DNA of 64,000 nucleotides from Ichthyophthirius multifiliis (taxonomy: Eukaryota; Ciliophora; Oligohymenophorea; Hymenostomatida), in the NCBI RefSeq assembly GCF_000220395.1, contig NW_004086397.1, positions 1 to 64,000 of the forward strand, written 5' to 3'. Within the stretch, counting starts at the first letter, position 1; each line of letters starts with the position of its first letter. A program made the translations under genes and the position numbers. Of the stretch, positions 23,735 to 36,712 are shown one piece after another. The notes beneath the pieces are model-generated. The model made no database searches. It had not been told where the DNA came from and worked only from the letters and a program-made list of their open reading frames with translations.

Positions 23735-26101
23735 TCATTATAAATTATCAACTAATTATATATTTTGAGCATCTAAAGGTTTAAGTTCATCTCGAATTAT
23801 AATATTATTAGCATCAGATTTGATATAAATATCATTTTTAAAAAATTTACACTTTTTAATAATTTTTTTATAAAAGATATTTCCACTAACTATCGTTTAA
23901 TATATTAGATTAAAAATTATCAAAACTAAGATGACTACATAGAGATTGGCTTTACTTTCGTTATCAGTATTTTCATAAATAACATTAATAATTAAGCACA
24001 AATAAGATAACCCATAAAGTACTTAATTAATAATACCTATAATAGTTTAATTTTAGCCATTATATGGCTAAATAACAAATATATATATGAGAATTAGCAT
24101 TTCAGTTAAAAATTAAATTATCAAAACTGTCAAAGGTTCAATAAAAAAATTAATAATAATAATACTTATAAATATTTTTTTTAAGCAAACTAAGGAGATA
24201 AATGTTCTTTAAAAAATGTTTTTACTTTGTAGTAAAAGGAAAACTTATTTATACTTGTTTGATACATAGTTTCCACATCCTAAGAAGCTAATTATAAATA
24301 TAATCCATACTAAAATATATAAAAGAAATATTATGGCAAGAATTATACCTAAAACATTTTAGTTTAAATTGTATTATTTTAATTGCAATTAAATTGTCAT
24401 ACACATTTCACTACAACTAAATACCATTATAAAAAAAGGAATTGAAAACTAAAAACTTTAAAGTAATTTTCTCAAGAATTTGGTTTTATATATAAAATGA
24501 ATCTTTAATAAAAAATTTTGAATAAATATTCCAAACATACCCAAACAATTTATTATAATTAAAGAAAGAGCATTTTCGTAAAAATTATTAGTTTAATAAA
24601 AACTTGTTATTTTATCTAAATCTTTTATAAATATTTTTTATTTGTTCTTGTTCCGATTATTTATATAGTAATATTCATCATTTGAACTTATGTCTGGTTT
24701 AACATTATCTCCAACTCCAAATAATATATTATAGTTAAAATGTTATAATACATACATTGTTTCATCAAAGTCATACGCTTTTTTTATATTTATCTTTTTT
24801 TATTTAAAAAAAATAATTATATTTAAAAATAAATATTTTTTTAAAAAGTAATACATATTATATTTAACCAATTGTTTACATAAACTCGCTCAACAAATAA
24901 AATAATCCAAGATTTGAAGTGAAAATACCAGTAGTAAGTACTGTAACTCCACTAATGACACTAAATCCAATTACAGAATTTTTTTATATTTTATCCAAAA
25001 AGCCTTCTATAATAAAAATATAAAATATTAAAAAAAAAAAAATTTTACCAATGCACCTTTTTTATAATTTATCAAAAGTACCTTAAGGGCATTTACATTC
25101 TCCATATTTGTTACTATTATAAACAGTTAAAACTCTATTTTCATTGCAGGAAATACACTAATTATACGCATTTCCAAGGCATTCATAACAAGTATAATGG
25201 CAATTTTTGTTTTCTGTTGTTTGCAAGCAATCACTCTGATTAGGTCCTGTGCATTTTTCACACCTTTCAAAACAAGGGTTACACCCGTTAATGGACATAA
25301 AAAAACCATTTTAACATTAATTGTATTCAAAACACTAGTTTTCATTACAAGAAATGCAGTTATTTTTACATTCAATGCATTTGTCGTACTCTTTAGAAAA
25401 AAAAGACCTTTAACACATGTTTTACAAATGTTTTCATCTAAACATTCGAAGCATAAAGGATGATTTTATTTGCATTTAACTGTTGAACAGGTAAAACTGT
25501 TCGTAAGATTATATCCTTTTATACATCTAATACATTAAGGATTAATTTTATAATCACATTCTTCACAATTAGAAATATCGCAAATTTAATATTGGCATTA
25601 TTTTATTATATTTAGGAAAAAATTTTTTTCACATTTTGTACAAATATCATTTTCATCACATAATAAGCAGTTTTTGGTTTAGCATTTTAACTAACAATTT
25701 CCATTCTCTAATAAATAATAATCTTTATTACATTCTTAGCATTTTATATCATTTTCGCATTTAACACATCCTTCTGGACATTTTTGGCAATTTTTTTATT
25801 TTAATATATATTCGGATAAATTACATTATTATAAACAGGTTTTCCTATCAATCTGGAGATAATATAATTCATCACATTCTTAACATTCGATTGGATTTAA
25901 AATACAATTTATACAATTAGGTATTTATTCGCAATTTTAAAATTAAAGATTTCTTTCGGAACTTTTTTTATTTTGTAGAAAATATAGTATTTTTTTTTTA
26001 AATTACATTATATTTTATTTAATTTAGTATTATGAAGTTTAAAAGGATTTTATATTTTTTAATAAATAAATTATTATAATTATAATATGATAAATAAACA
26101 T
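23735..26101 (-). CDS. Cysteine-rich (furin/EGF-like repeats) multi-pass membrane protein
   Basis: About 744 aa. An N-terminal hydrophobic segment (MFIYHIIIIIIYLL) looks like a signal sequence. Residues about 55-365 carry many C-x2-C units (NCINCILNPIECQECDELY, CEKCTGPNQSDC, CYECLGNAYNQC) typical of growth-factor-receptor Cys-rich repeats. After CKCPQGTFDKLQKRCIG comes a region with at least six hydrophobic segments (VIGFSVISGVTVLTTGIF, IILAIIFLLYILVWIIFII). Introns 25007-25048 and 24778-24868. One frame slip at a run of eight A (T in the gene) near 25,404. Ciliates have large families of such surface proteins; ligand or channel function is unknown. Confidence 0.82.
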
Positions 26102-26333
26102 TTTTCTTTGTCTTTAATTTTATTTCTTACTTTAAGAATATTTTTCCTTATTATAAAATTTTTATTAAGTTTCTAATTTATTTTATATTTTTATAACAAA
26201 TTAATTATATATATTTTTATAAACTATATAAATAACTAAAAATTTTAATTTTATATATGTTTTAGATAAATAACTTTAATTTTTGCCGTAAAAAGATACA
26301 AATATATTTATTTTAAATCAAATAAAAAATTAT

Positions 26334-27544
26334 TCATAAAATTTTATTTGTTCTTGTTTTAATTTCTTCATACTTTTTAAACAATTTATCAATTTTTTAT
26401 CCTTTACTTTCTCTAATAGCGTTAAAACTAGTATTATTAGAATTTTTTTCATTATTAAAATTCTATAAATTATTATTTTAAATATTCATGCTGGAGTTTA
26501 AAATTTATTTATCATGCACTATGTTACTATAGTTTAAATTATTTTGATCGTTTATTTAAAATTTTAATTAATATATTAGCTTTTCACATTGTTTGATATA
26601 GTCTTCTTTATTACTATTTTAAATTTAATTATAAATAATTTATTTTAATATTTTTATTATACTTTACATTAAATTTTATTATAATTTAATAGTTTCATTA
26701 TTTTTTTCTTCATATTTTTGATTTTATATTATAAATTATTGATTTTCATTTTAAAGAGATTCTTTTAGCTGATTAAAATTATCATTTAAATTATTAATTT
26801 CATTATTTTGATTATTAATCAGCGTTTTTAATTAAGTTATTTTTATATTTAATTTTTAGATTTCTTTTTATTATTTGCATATTTCCTATTTTTTATTTTT
26901 ATTTTTAATTTTTTTATTTTTATATTATAGATTACTTTTTAATATTTTATAATTTCTTTTTCTTTTTAAATAAATTCGTTTTATTATTTTAAAAGTTGAT
27001 TTTTAAGTAAAAAATTATCATTTTAAACGACTTTGTAATCTTTTTCAAGTTTAATATTGTTCTTTATTAATAGATTTTCATTTAATTTTATTTAATTATT
27101 ATTAAATTTTGTTTACTTGTATTCTTGTTAATATAAATTTTGCAATTAGTTATATTATATTTATATATGAATTAATTATTAAATCAAATTTTCATTATGC
27201 ATTGTTAATTCTTTATCGTTTTCAGATGATGCCAATGTTAATTATTATGAAAAATGGCTGTGAAGGATACCTATTTAGCTTTTTTATAATTATATTTAGT
27301 TTTGTAAAGATATTATTTCTTCATTTTAACGCGTTACTATTTCATTTAATTAATTAATCTTTTTATTTTTTAGATATTTTTTTATTATTATTTTTACTTT
27401 TTTTTATGATAATATGTAATTATTTTTTTAATTATCATTTTCTATTTATTCATTTTAATAATTTATCATTAGTTCTGTGTAATTTTATTTTAGTTAATCA
27501 TATAATTCCTAAATTTAAATATTTTTTAATACTGTTTCATTCAT
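26334..27544 (-). CDS. Coiled-coil protein, 403 aa
   Basis: Open minus-strand frame from MNETVLKNIQIQELYDQL to KKYEEIKTRTNKIL. A long coiled coil (NEEIISLQNQIQLQKSQIG, LEKDYKVVQNDNFLLKNQLL) with an N-rich C-terminal part (QNFNNEKNSNNTSFNAI). One frame change between 26.82 and 27.02 kb in an A-rich stretch; 1,211 nt plus one missing base gives exactly 404 codons. No known domain. Confidence 0.7.
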
Positions 27545-28342
27545 ATTAATTTTTTTGTTACGTTTAAATTTAAAATTTAATAATAAAATAATGTTTTCTA
27601 TTTACAATTTTATTCATTGATAAAATCAATTAAATATTTGAATTTAATTAAAATTTTTGATTATTATGTTATGTATCCAAATTACAAATAATATTTTTAA
27701 ATTTTATACTATAAAATATATTGATTTTAGTATAATAAAAGAGACAATGTATTAAATTTATAAAATTTTAATAATTTTTTTTAAGCAAATTAATTTTTGT
27801 AAAAGAATTATATTATTTTATATATAATAATCGTATCTTAATTAAGTTTATATATTAGAATATCATAATAGAGACTCAATTTAAAAAGAAATTTTTATAA
27901 TATCAATCTAAAAATAATAAAAATAACAATTTAAATAATATTAAATTATTATTATATATATAAAAAACTAATATCATTATATAATTACAGAAGTTAAATA
28001 TATAGTAACGAATATAATTTATATGTAAAAAAAATTATTATTTATAAATTAAACTTAAATTATTTTATAAAATATTTTAATGTTTAAATTTTATAATTAA
28101 TATGTATCTTTATTTATAAATTATTTTTACTAATTTTATGAATATAAAGTTTAAATTTCAATAAAATTTTTAAAAAGTAATTTATATATTATATTTCATA
28201 AATTATTGATATACTTTTTTATTTTACAAAATAAATTCAATAAATTTTAAAAAATAAAATATAAAAAAACAAAAATATATCTTAAATTAAAAAATATTTT
28301 TTATTTTTAAATATAAACTAATAATAATAATTATAGATTAAA
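27545..28342. other. Intergenic spacer between divergent genes
   Basis: 0.8 kb of poly A/T sequence between a coiled-coil gene (-) and the PSD gene (+). No protein-like frame and no repeat seen. Confidence 0.5.
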
Positions 28343-29573
28343 ATGTAAAAGGTTTTATAATTAACGTAAGATATTCGTGTTTATGCACTAAGCCCATTAG
28401 AAAGACCTATTCTAAGATAAAAATACAGTAAAATAAAAAAAATTTATAAGTAAAATTTATCTAAAAATAGAAATAAAATTCAATGTTTCCACAACTAAGG
28501 TCATAATTTATACAGGATTAGCATATACAGTAACTTTAGGAACAGCATCTTATTTCCGACAAGAAGAATATAAATTAAAGTTGAATTTTTTGAGAAACTT
28601 AAGTCGATTTTCAGGTTTTATAGCATAATTATATATTCCAAAATTTATGCGAGGACCTTTATATTCCACATATGCAAAAGTATATCAAGTAAAACAGGAA
28701 GATATGATATTACCATATAATGAATATAAAAATTTTAATGAATTTTTTACACGAAAAGTGAAGCCTAGAGAAATCAACATCGACAAAAGAACAATTGTAT
28801 CCCCTGCAGATTCCAAAATATTAAACATAAGTGAAGTAAATGGGAATTCTAATTTATTAGTTAAGGATATAAAATATAATTTGGGTGAATTTTTAACTGG
28901 AAACAAAGATGTAGTAATGGAAGGCGCATTATTTGAAAGTTTTAAATTAAAAAATCCTAAATCAAAAATATACTAAGTAATATTTTATTTGAATCCAGGA
29001 GATTATCACCGATACCATTCACCAGCTAATATTTTAATCAAAAAAAGAAATCATATAGTTGGTTATTTAGCACCAGTAAAAGAATTGTATATATAAAAAA
29101 ATCCACGAGTTTATGAAGAAAATGAGCGTGTAGCACTTTTTGGAGAATGGGATTTCGGATAATTCACCTAAGTATATGTAGGAGCTACTAATGTAGGTTC
29201 TATGGATATAAATTTTGATGAATTAAAAACTAATAGGAATTTCAAAGTATAATATTTCCAAAAAGTCAATATTAAAAGTTTTTAAAAAAACGATCATTAA
29301 TAAATGGGTTAAAATTTAAAATTGAATAATTAAGATTTGAGAGAATTTGATGATGAAGAGGTTTCTTAAATTAATTAATTGGATGATTAGTGGCTTCTTT
29401 AATAAAATTTCAAATAAAAATAGAGAGGTATTTTTTTACCTAAAGGAGTTGAAGTTGGAAAATTTAATCTGGGAAGTACTGTTGTTATTTTCTTTGAAAC
29501 TTAAGGTGAGGCTCAATGGTTAGTAAAAGAAGGAGATTATGTTAGGTATGGTTAAGATGTTTGTAAAGTTTGA
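28343..29573 (+). CDS. PISD: Phosphatidylserine decarboxylase
   Basis: Pyruvoyl enzyme converting phosphatidylserine to phosphatidylethanolamine, normally in the mitochondrial inner membrane. 395 aa; intron 28428-28470. A membrane segment lies near residues 38-55 (VIIYTGLAYTVTLGTASYF). The catalytic domain has FNEFFTRKVKPREI, VSPADSKI, DYHRYHSPANI with the conserved histidines, and YVGATNVGSM. Self-cleavage motif LGST is near residue 361 (FNLGSTVVIFFE), giving a short alpha chain of about 33 residues with the Ser-derived pyruvoyl group. An extra Q/N/D-rich insert (about residues 305-335) precedes it. Motifs are intact and there is no frame slip, so it should be active. Confidence 0.95.
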
Positions 29574-29974
29574 GTTTTTTTATATTTTATAAAAAAAAAG
29601 AAATTTAATATTATTTATCAGTCTTTTATGTTTTTTTTTTCTAGAATAAACTTTATTTTTTAATTTATTTTTTTAATAAAAAATTAATTATTATTTTTAT
29701 ATTTTATAAATAAAATTTAAAGATTTTTATTTTTATTTGATTTTTTATTCATTAAACATTAAAATAAAAATAAAAATATTATTATTATTTTTGTCATGAG
29801 AAAAATATTTGAATAAAGAATGTATAGTTTTGCCCTATAGTCATCTATAGTCATTTATTTTATATTCAATTAATTTAAAATGATAATAGACATAATTTAG
29901 TAATTATACCATTAATACTTTATTTTAAAAAATAAAAAATTATAATTATTATAAATGAAAAAATATATATTTAT
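29574..29974. other. Intergenic spacer between convergent genes
   Basis: 0.4 kb AT-rich sequence between the ends of the PSD gene (+) and a small gene (-). A short duplication TAGTCATCTATAGTCAT at about 29,838-29,855 is the only visible structure. Confidence 0.4.
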
Positions 29975-30381
29975 TCATTACAATAATTGTCTTTCCTCGT
30001 CTTCTTCTTCTTTATTATATTTTTTTTATATAAATATAAATAATAATTAATTTATTTGAATGATTATTAACCTTATTTTAATAGCGTTATAAATACATCA
30101 GTCATTATTATATTCTAAAGGAAAATACTATGATTTAATGTAATTAAAGAAGTTGTATTCATTTATATTTAAAAATTATTGGATTATTTTCTATTTTTAA
30201 ATTTTTTGTCTTTTCTATTAATATTTATATAATTACTCAATAAAATATGAAAAGCTCTGTACTGGTATGCATTTATTAAAATTCTAATAGCTATATCTAT
30301 ATTATATATTATTTATATAAACTTTTTTATAATTATTATATTTCTATACATTTATTTAGATAAAAATTTTAATGCTTTCAT
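29975..30381 (-). CDS. Small hypothetical protein, about 114 aa
   Basis: A frame from ATG 30381 runs through a 62-nt intron (30010-30071) into an acidic end (KQEEEDEERQLLQ) and TGA; both exon lengths fit. It contains LSKQMYRNIIII and AIRILINAYQYRAFHILLSNYI. The order of a short Y-R motif and a basic-hydrophobic helix loosely recalls LYR-motif mitochondrial assembly factors, but the match is weak and I do not assign it. An alternative first intron inside residues 20-30 is possible. Confidence 0.4.
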
Positions 30382-31209
30382 ATGTTTTATCTTATATAAA
30401 ACTAGTAAATAATTATATAAAAAAAGATATTAAATATAAATACAAACACAGATATATTTGTATATATATAAAAAAAATAGCTAAAATAAATAAATAATTT
30501 TATATTATTACAAATTATTATTTTTATTTATTATTTAAATATTTTTTTTAATTTATATTATATATATTTTATATAATATATTTAAATTAAAATTCACTTT
30601 ATTTTTTAATTATGTAATTTAAAGAATTATATTATTAAGGAAGTTTTATTATTTTATATTTTATTAAAAAAAAATAGCTTCATTAGTATATAATTATCAA
30701 AATAACAACTTTTTAAAAAAATATTTTTATATAATTAAACAAACAAATTGATTTGACTTTTTATAATATAACTTAAAAATAAAAAGAAAATATTAATTAA
30801 AATTTAAAAATAAATTTTTATTTATATATTATTATTAATTACATATAAATTTTTAAATAGTATTTCATTTTTATTTGAATACAAATGATGATTTTTTTTT
30901 TAATTTAAAATTTAAAAATTGTATGTTTTATTTTTTTAGTATACAATTTATTTGTTAAAATTTTAAATGATTAAAATATGGAAATAAAATATACTTTTTA
31001 AGTTAATGTTTATAAAAGCAAAAAAATAAAATTAAATAATGTATTTAGATATATATTTTTTAAATAAAAGCAAATAAAAAATTTTTTAAAGAAAAGAAAG
31101 AAAAAAAAATAAAAATAAAAATTTCTTTGTTCTTAAAAAAATAAAACAAATATTATATTAAAAGCAAAATTGTAAAATAAAAAATAAATAAAAAAGAAAA
31201 GAAAAAGAA
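30382..31209. other. Intergenic spacer between divergent genes
   Basis: 0.8 kb, among the most AT-rich parts of the window, with long A or T runs. No frame of protein-like composition seen. Confidence 0.5.
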
Positions 31210-32988
31210 ATGCATAAAATAATAATATTCTCACTTTTGTTAATATAATTTAGTTTCGCATCTAAATCTATCCCTTTAAAATAGAAAGATGTATATGTCT
31301 AAGATAAAAATAATTAACAATATGTTGATACTGTATTATATTCAACTATAAAATTAAAAGATGTAGGAGCAACAAAAGCAACAATTGAATAGTCTGTAGT
31401 TTTTGATACATTAGCAACTAAAAATTATGTAATTACTAAAGAAACTAAATAAAACAATAAATCTACAAATAAATTAGATACTATTTTATGTCCAGAAGGT
31501 ATTGATTGTAGTGGATATTGTAATGGAGAAGGAGCAAAGTCAATTTTGGATTTTTAATATGCCGAAGGTGGCAAAGCGTAATTAAAAGGTAAATAAAATA
31601 TGCATATTTTATAAAAAAACATATTAAAAATATATTTGAATTTCTTATTTAAAAATAAAAAAAAGTAAGTTAATAAAAAAATTTTAAATGTTAATTTAAA
31701 TAAAAAAATATTTATAAATACAAAAAAATTATAAAAATATTATATAAAATTATTTTAAAAATTAAAAAAATTAATTATTTTTTTTTTAAAAAAAAATAGG
31801 CGGTTAAGAATTACCTAAAAAAATTGAAATTGATAATTTTAAAGTGCAAACGTTAAATTTGTATTTCCCTAATGAAGCATATGCAAGCTTATCTTAGTAT
31901 TATTAAGTTCTAAAAGATGTTGCTCACGTAGGTTTGGGACTTGCTTATGATAAATCAGTCGAAAACATCTTTGATAAATTTTCTGAAAAGGAGGAATTAG
32001 TAGAAGAAAACACATTTTCAATATATGCTCATGAAGAGATAGCATAATTAGTAATAGGAAAACCCGAAAAATACTTCATATAACCTGATTCTAAAGGATT
32101 TTCTTTAAAATTAGATGCATATTCGAATTAAAAAGGCTGGTCAGTACTTTTGTCAGGATTAAAACAAAATGAAAAAGACATAGATTTAAAAGGATAATAA
32201 TTAAGAGCTTATTTTGATAGTACAACAAAATATATATATGTACCTTTTATAAAAGGTGATGAAGCAAAGAAAATTTCAAATTATAATTACTTTATGAACG
32301 CCTTTACAAAATGTTTTAAGACCACTACCCCTTAAATATATTCATTTAGATGCCCTAAAGACTAATTTAAATGGGATGATTATGAAAATATTACATTCTA
32401 AGTTGTTGATTTGGATGGAAAAACTTAAAATTTAACATTAAAACCTGAAGATTATATTGAAGAATTAGATGAAAATTATGAATTATTATTCGTTTTCATT
32501 GAGTATTTTTTTTTTATTTATTTTAATATATTATATAAAAAAGCAATCCTTAAAAATAAAATACTTTTTATCTCGGTACTACCTTTTTAAAAAAATATTA
32601 TACTTTATTTGATTAAAAAAATGGTTAAGTAACAATTTACGATAAATATCATGTTAATACATCAGTAGGAGGACTCGCACTTAATAATAGTTATAGAATT
32701 CCTTTCATTATCCTTGGATGTTTACTTGCTTTGGCCGCTATTATTATCTTATTATTAATTCTTAAAAGAATTAAAATCCCTGATGCTCCTTTCATGAGTA
32801 CTAATGTTATCCCAGCTTATTAAAGAGGTACTTATTAATAATAAGGATATGAAATGATGTAATAACCTAATGAAAATGTTAAAAGAGCAGTTTTTAATTA
32901 AGATGTTAGATAAAGTAATAGACCTGTTGGTTAAAATATTTAATATGTTACTTAAAGTCCAATCTAAAGATATTAATAATAATTTTGA
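31210..32988 (+). CDS. Pepsin-fold (A1 family) type I membrane protein, probably without protease activity
   Basis: 508 aa in three exons (introns 31589-31799, an unusually long 211 nt, and 32503-32543). Signal peptide MHKIIIFSLLLIQFSFA. The body follows the pepsin fold: first active-site region VVFDTLATKNYVI at about residue 58-70, second AYFDSTTKYIYVP near residue 262, and the C-terminal strand pattern FYLGTTFLKKYYTLFDQKNG with IYDKYH. One transmembrane helix (about residues 411-433) and a Q-rich cytosolic tail follow. The family needs DT/SG at both sites; here the glycine is replaced (DTL and DST). Both aspartates remain. I infer a receptor, adaptor or inhibitor-like role rather than an active protease. 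Confidence 0.8.
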
Positions 32989-33107
32989 ATTTTTTTTTTA
33001 TAAATTATATTATTTTTTGGAAATTATACATTATTTTAATATTAATAAATTTTTTATGAAATCTAATAAAATTTATATTTAAAGTTTTTTTTTATTTATT
33101 TATTTTT

Positions 33108-33584
33108 TCATATTAATGAAATACAGTGCTTCAATAAACTAAAAAATGCTGTTAAAATAATAATAACAAGCAATTCTTTGAAAAAGCCTTTGAAATTTTA
33201 AAAGCCTTCTTCTTGCTCTTACTCTAAGACTTTAACTTTTTCGTTAAGCTTGCTTATTTATTTCAATAAATCTTCATTTAAATTACTTTGAGTTAATTTT
33301 ACTTTTGTTTTATTTACTTTGTTTTCTAAATCACTGACCTTTTTAAATAATTCATCGAATTCTTCATCTTTAATTTTCTAATCACTAAATAATTTAACGA
33401 AAAGTAAATTTTAGTCAGATATTTAACTGCATTAATTTGAATTTAATTATTACTTTAATTCTATTAATGCTTTATTATTTTACAAATCTTAATTATGATA
33501 ATTATTTTATAAAAAATTAACAAATTATTCTAAATATACTTAAGCATTTTAAATTTCGGACTAAGAAAAAGGTTAATCTGACAT
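33108..33584 (-). CDS. Tail-anchored coiled-coil protein, 158 aa
   Basis: Single exon, 159 codons including TGA. Polar N-terminus MSDQPFSQSEIQNAQVYLEQ, a coiled coil (KVSDLENKVNKTKVKLTQ, LNEKVKVLEQEQEEG), then one hydrophobic segment at the very C-terminus (ELLVIIILTAFFSLLKHCISLI, from about residue 137). This plan fits a tail-anchored membrane protein such as a SNARE-like, fission or tethering factor. No SNARE zero-layer could be confirmed. It is convergent with the pepsin-fold gene (119 bp between stops). Confidence 0.75.
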
Positions 33585-34786
33585 TTTTCTTTATTTAACT
33601 AATCTTATTTTTGATGATTTTAATTTTTTTATTTTTCGTTATTTTTTTAATATATATATTTTTTTTTATTATTATTGGTATTTTGTATTTTTTAAAAAAA
33701 TAGAAAAGCAATATAAGATAGTATATATGTATTTTATGAAAATTTTATATTATATTTATTCTTTTTAAGTGTTTAATTTTATTTTTATTATTTATTGTGA
33801 TAATCTTATTTATTATTTTAAAGATTATTTAATAAACAAATTAAAATATATTGAAAATTTAGTTTTTTTTTATATCAATAGTTTTTTTATATGGAATTTA
33901 AATTAACTAAATTTTATTTTATTAAAATAACATAAAGAATTTTTAAATCAAAAATGTTATATAAGAAAATAAATTTGAGATAAATTAATTTCACATTATA
34001 ATAAAAAGTAAATAAAAAAATATTCAATATAAAATAATAGATTATTAAAAAAAAAAAATAATATTAATAATAAAATTTATTATATAATTTTATTTTAATT
34101 ATATAAATATAAATAATTGCATAAATAAATTAATTTTATAATTATAATAATCAAAAAAAATAATATATAAATATATACATATAAAGTGCATATTGATAGT
34201 CTTTTAATTATAACTAATGAAGGAAATAGTATAAACTTCACTGTATATTAATTTATTTAAGAAGAGGAGTTTTGAATAGTATTAAGTTTTAATTACAAGA
34301 ACTATATGGTATAAATATCATTTATTATGTAATTAAATAAACTAGATGATATAATTTATAAATATTTAAAGATATGATTATATAAGTAAAAATTAGAATA
34401 CTATAATAATTTAATATAGGTAAAAAATAATATTTGGAATAAAATATAAAAGAGTGTATTAGTATTTAATTTTATTATAAAAACTTTTTTTTCAATAAAT
34501 AATTATTTCTTTTAAATTATATATTTTTTAATTATTTATAATTTTGTAGTAAAAAAATAAAAACTTTATTTATTTAATATTTTCAAAATTTAAATTTACT
34601 TCAAAAAAAAGATGTATATTTTATGATTATTGTAATAAAAATATATGTAAATTTTAATTATTTATAATTTTTTAAATATTTTTATAATATTAAAATTTGC
34701 GGAATTTTAAATATTTTAATTTATTTCAAAAATTTTAAAATCAATCAATATATAAATAAAATAGTTTAAACATAAATAATATGTTA
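33585..34786. other. Intergenic spacer
   Basis: 1.2 kb AT-rich spacer. No frame of protein-like composition on either strand and no repeat of note. Confidence 0.5.
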
Positions 34787-36195
34787 TCATTTCTTTTTAC
34801 CCTTTTTACCTTTTTTTTTTTTTTTATACATAATTTTATACCAAGCTTCATACTTTCTACTCCAAATGTCTTCTTTAAAAATAATTGACCGTTCCCTAAT
34901 CCTATTTTCCATTTCTTTCAAATTCCAAGATCTAATTGAGTGATCAAATGATCCACTATAAAGCATATTATCAGCAAACTCTAAGCAGACAACACAATCT
35001 TCATGCCCAACAAAATCCTCAACTAAAGCGACTATTTTATTATTATTAAATATATATTATTTAATTTAAATATATTTTTACATTTTTTTTCCAAATCCCA
35101 AACTTTTATTTTATTATCATCTCCAGCAGTATATAATAGATTATTAAAAACTTTCATGCATTAAATCCAATCAATGTTATTTTCTACAATAAATAAAGGT
35201 TAAAGATTATTTGATTCAGATTATTACAAATCATATATTTCAATAATATTATTTATATTAGATATAATCAATTACGTTTTATAAGTTACAAAGCATGTAA
35301 TTATTGTAGATGTGAATTTTATATTATATTATATTTATTAATTCTATGAATATTTAAAAAATAAAAAAGTAAAATAATTTTTACATCTGAATTTATTTGA
35401 ATAAATGTATCTTTATTTATAATTGCTTCTATATATTTTGACTATATCTTTAATTAACTTACAGCACCTCCTAATACAAATATTGTTTCATTTTATCCAC
35501 TCTATTTTATATAAAAAATCAAACTTTTTTGTATTAAAAATAAATAAAATAGTAACCATTGTATCCCATACTCTGATTGATTCATCTAAAGATGAACTAA
35601 CTAACAATCTGGAATTCAAAAATTCTAATTAAGTAATTTATTTAGAATGACCTTTATATAAAGATGTAAGTTCTCCTGATTTTATATTCCAAGAGCAAAT
35701 AAGACCGTCTTCGAAGCCTCCATATATAGAATTTTCACTAAAGCATGCAGCACTGAATTAATCGATATTTTTATTCTAAATTTTAATATAATATTTTAAT
35801 TAACTTTTTTATATTATTTTTTAAAAATAAAAACTTCTTTAATTTTCTTCTATTAATCTTCCTTTATTGCTTAATCATTTGACTCATCATTTGATTATTA
35901 ACCTTCATTTTCATTTTAATTCTAACTTATTACAGATGGATCATTTCCTTCCCTATTTACATGTAATTTTGTTGTTATTTTTCTTTCTATTAAATCCCAA
36001 GCTTTTTATATTTTTTTTAAAAAAATATTTTTTGTTTATTTGTTTATATTTCTTTTTACCTCGAATGCAGCCATCTTTTGAAACAGATAAAAGTAAGCCT
36101 GATTCAGGACCGTATGGAGCATACATTTTTATTACTCCATCTTAATGTCCTTTTAGCTTATCTTTATAAGCCTTTGATTTAAAGACTTTTTTCAT
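34787..36195 (-). CDS. WD40-repeat protein, 381 aa
   Basis: Six exons; introns 36002-36059, 35776-35834, 35502-35556, 35344-35384 and 35032-35081 together give exactly 382 codons. WD units are clear: GLLLSVSKDGCIRAWDL, SIYGGFEDGLICSWNI, RLLVSSSLDESIRVWDT, LLYTAGDDNKIKVWDL, MLYSGSFDHSIRSWNL, the last preceded by GHEDCVVCLEFAD. At least five blades are seen; two more are probably degenerate. The C-terminus is a lysine/glycine tail (KKKKKGKKGKKK). It should act as a protein-interaction platform; ciliary or ribosome-biogenesis roles are both possible and cannot be separated here. Confidence 0.88.
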
Positions 36196-36712
36196 TATTT
36201 TTTTATTTTTAATTTAAACTATTTTTTTTAATATGTATTTTAAGTTAATTTAATATTTTTTAAAACATTAATAAGAAATTTTATTTATTTAATTAACTTT
36301 TATTATTAATATTACTGAAATTAAAATATATTAAAGAATATTATAATGTATAAATATAAACTAAAAATATTGTTGATATATATAAATGTAAAAAAATATT
36401 AATAGTACTAATAGTATAAAAGAATCAAATAATAATAAAAAAAGGATAATAAAAATATGTTATATATATAATAAAAACTAAAAAAGATTTTTGTTTTCTT
36501 TAAATATTTAATCTTTATTAATTTTTAAATAACTTTATAATTTTTCTAATTTGCATAATATATGTTTACTCCTTCTTTATTTTATAAACATATAACGATT
36601 GCACATATAACTTTTAAAAAATTAAATATTACTTTACGTTTTATTTGTAAAAGTAAACTCCCAATTCTTCGAATTTATGTCATGCAAACTATTCTTTATA
36701 AACATATCCAAC
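36196..36712. other. Intergenic spacer
   Basis: 0.5 kb between two minus-strand genes. The plus-strand open stretch around 36.56-36.74 kb has no supporting composition. Nothing else seen. Confidence 0.4.

Noticed and set aside
25127-25463. Two overlapping ORFs on opposite strands
   Set aside because: Both are other-frame shadows of the cysteine-rich membrane protein; the true frame shows regular C-x2-C spacing.
27109-27357. Plus-strand 82-codon hydrophobic ORF
   Set aside because: Antisense of the 403-aa coiled-coil gene.
35867-36145. Plus-strand 92-codon ORF
   Set aside because: It lies opposite WD40 exons and one of their introns; composition follows from the antisense.
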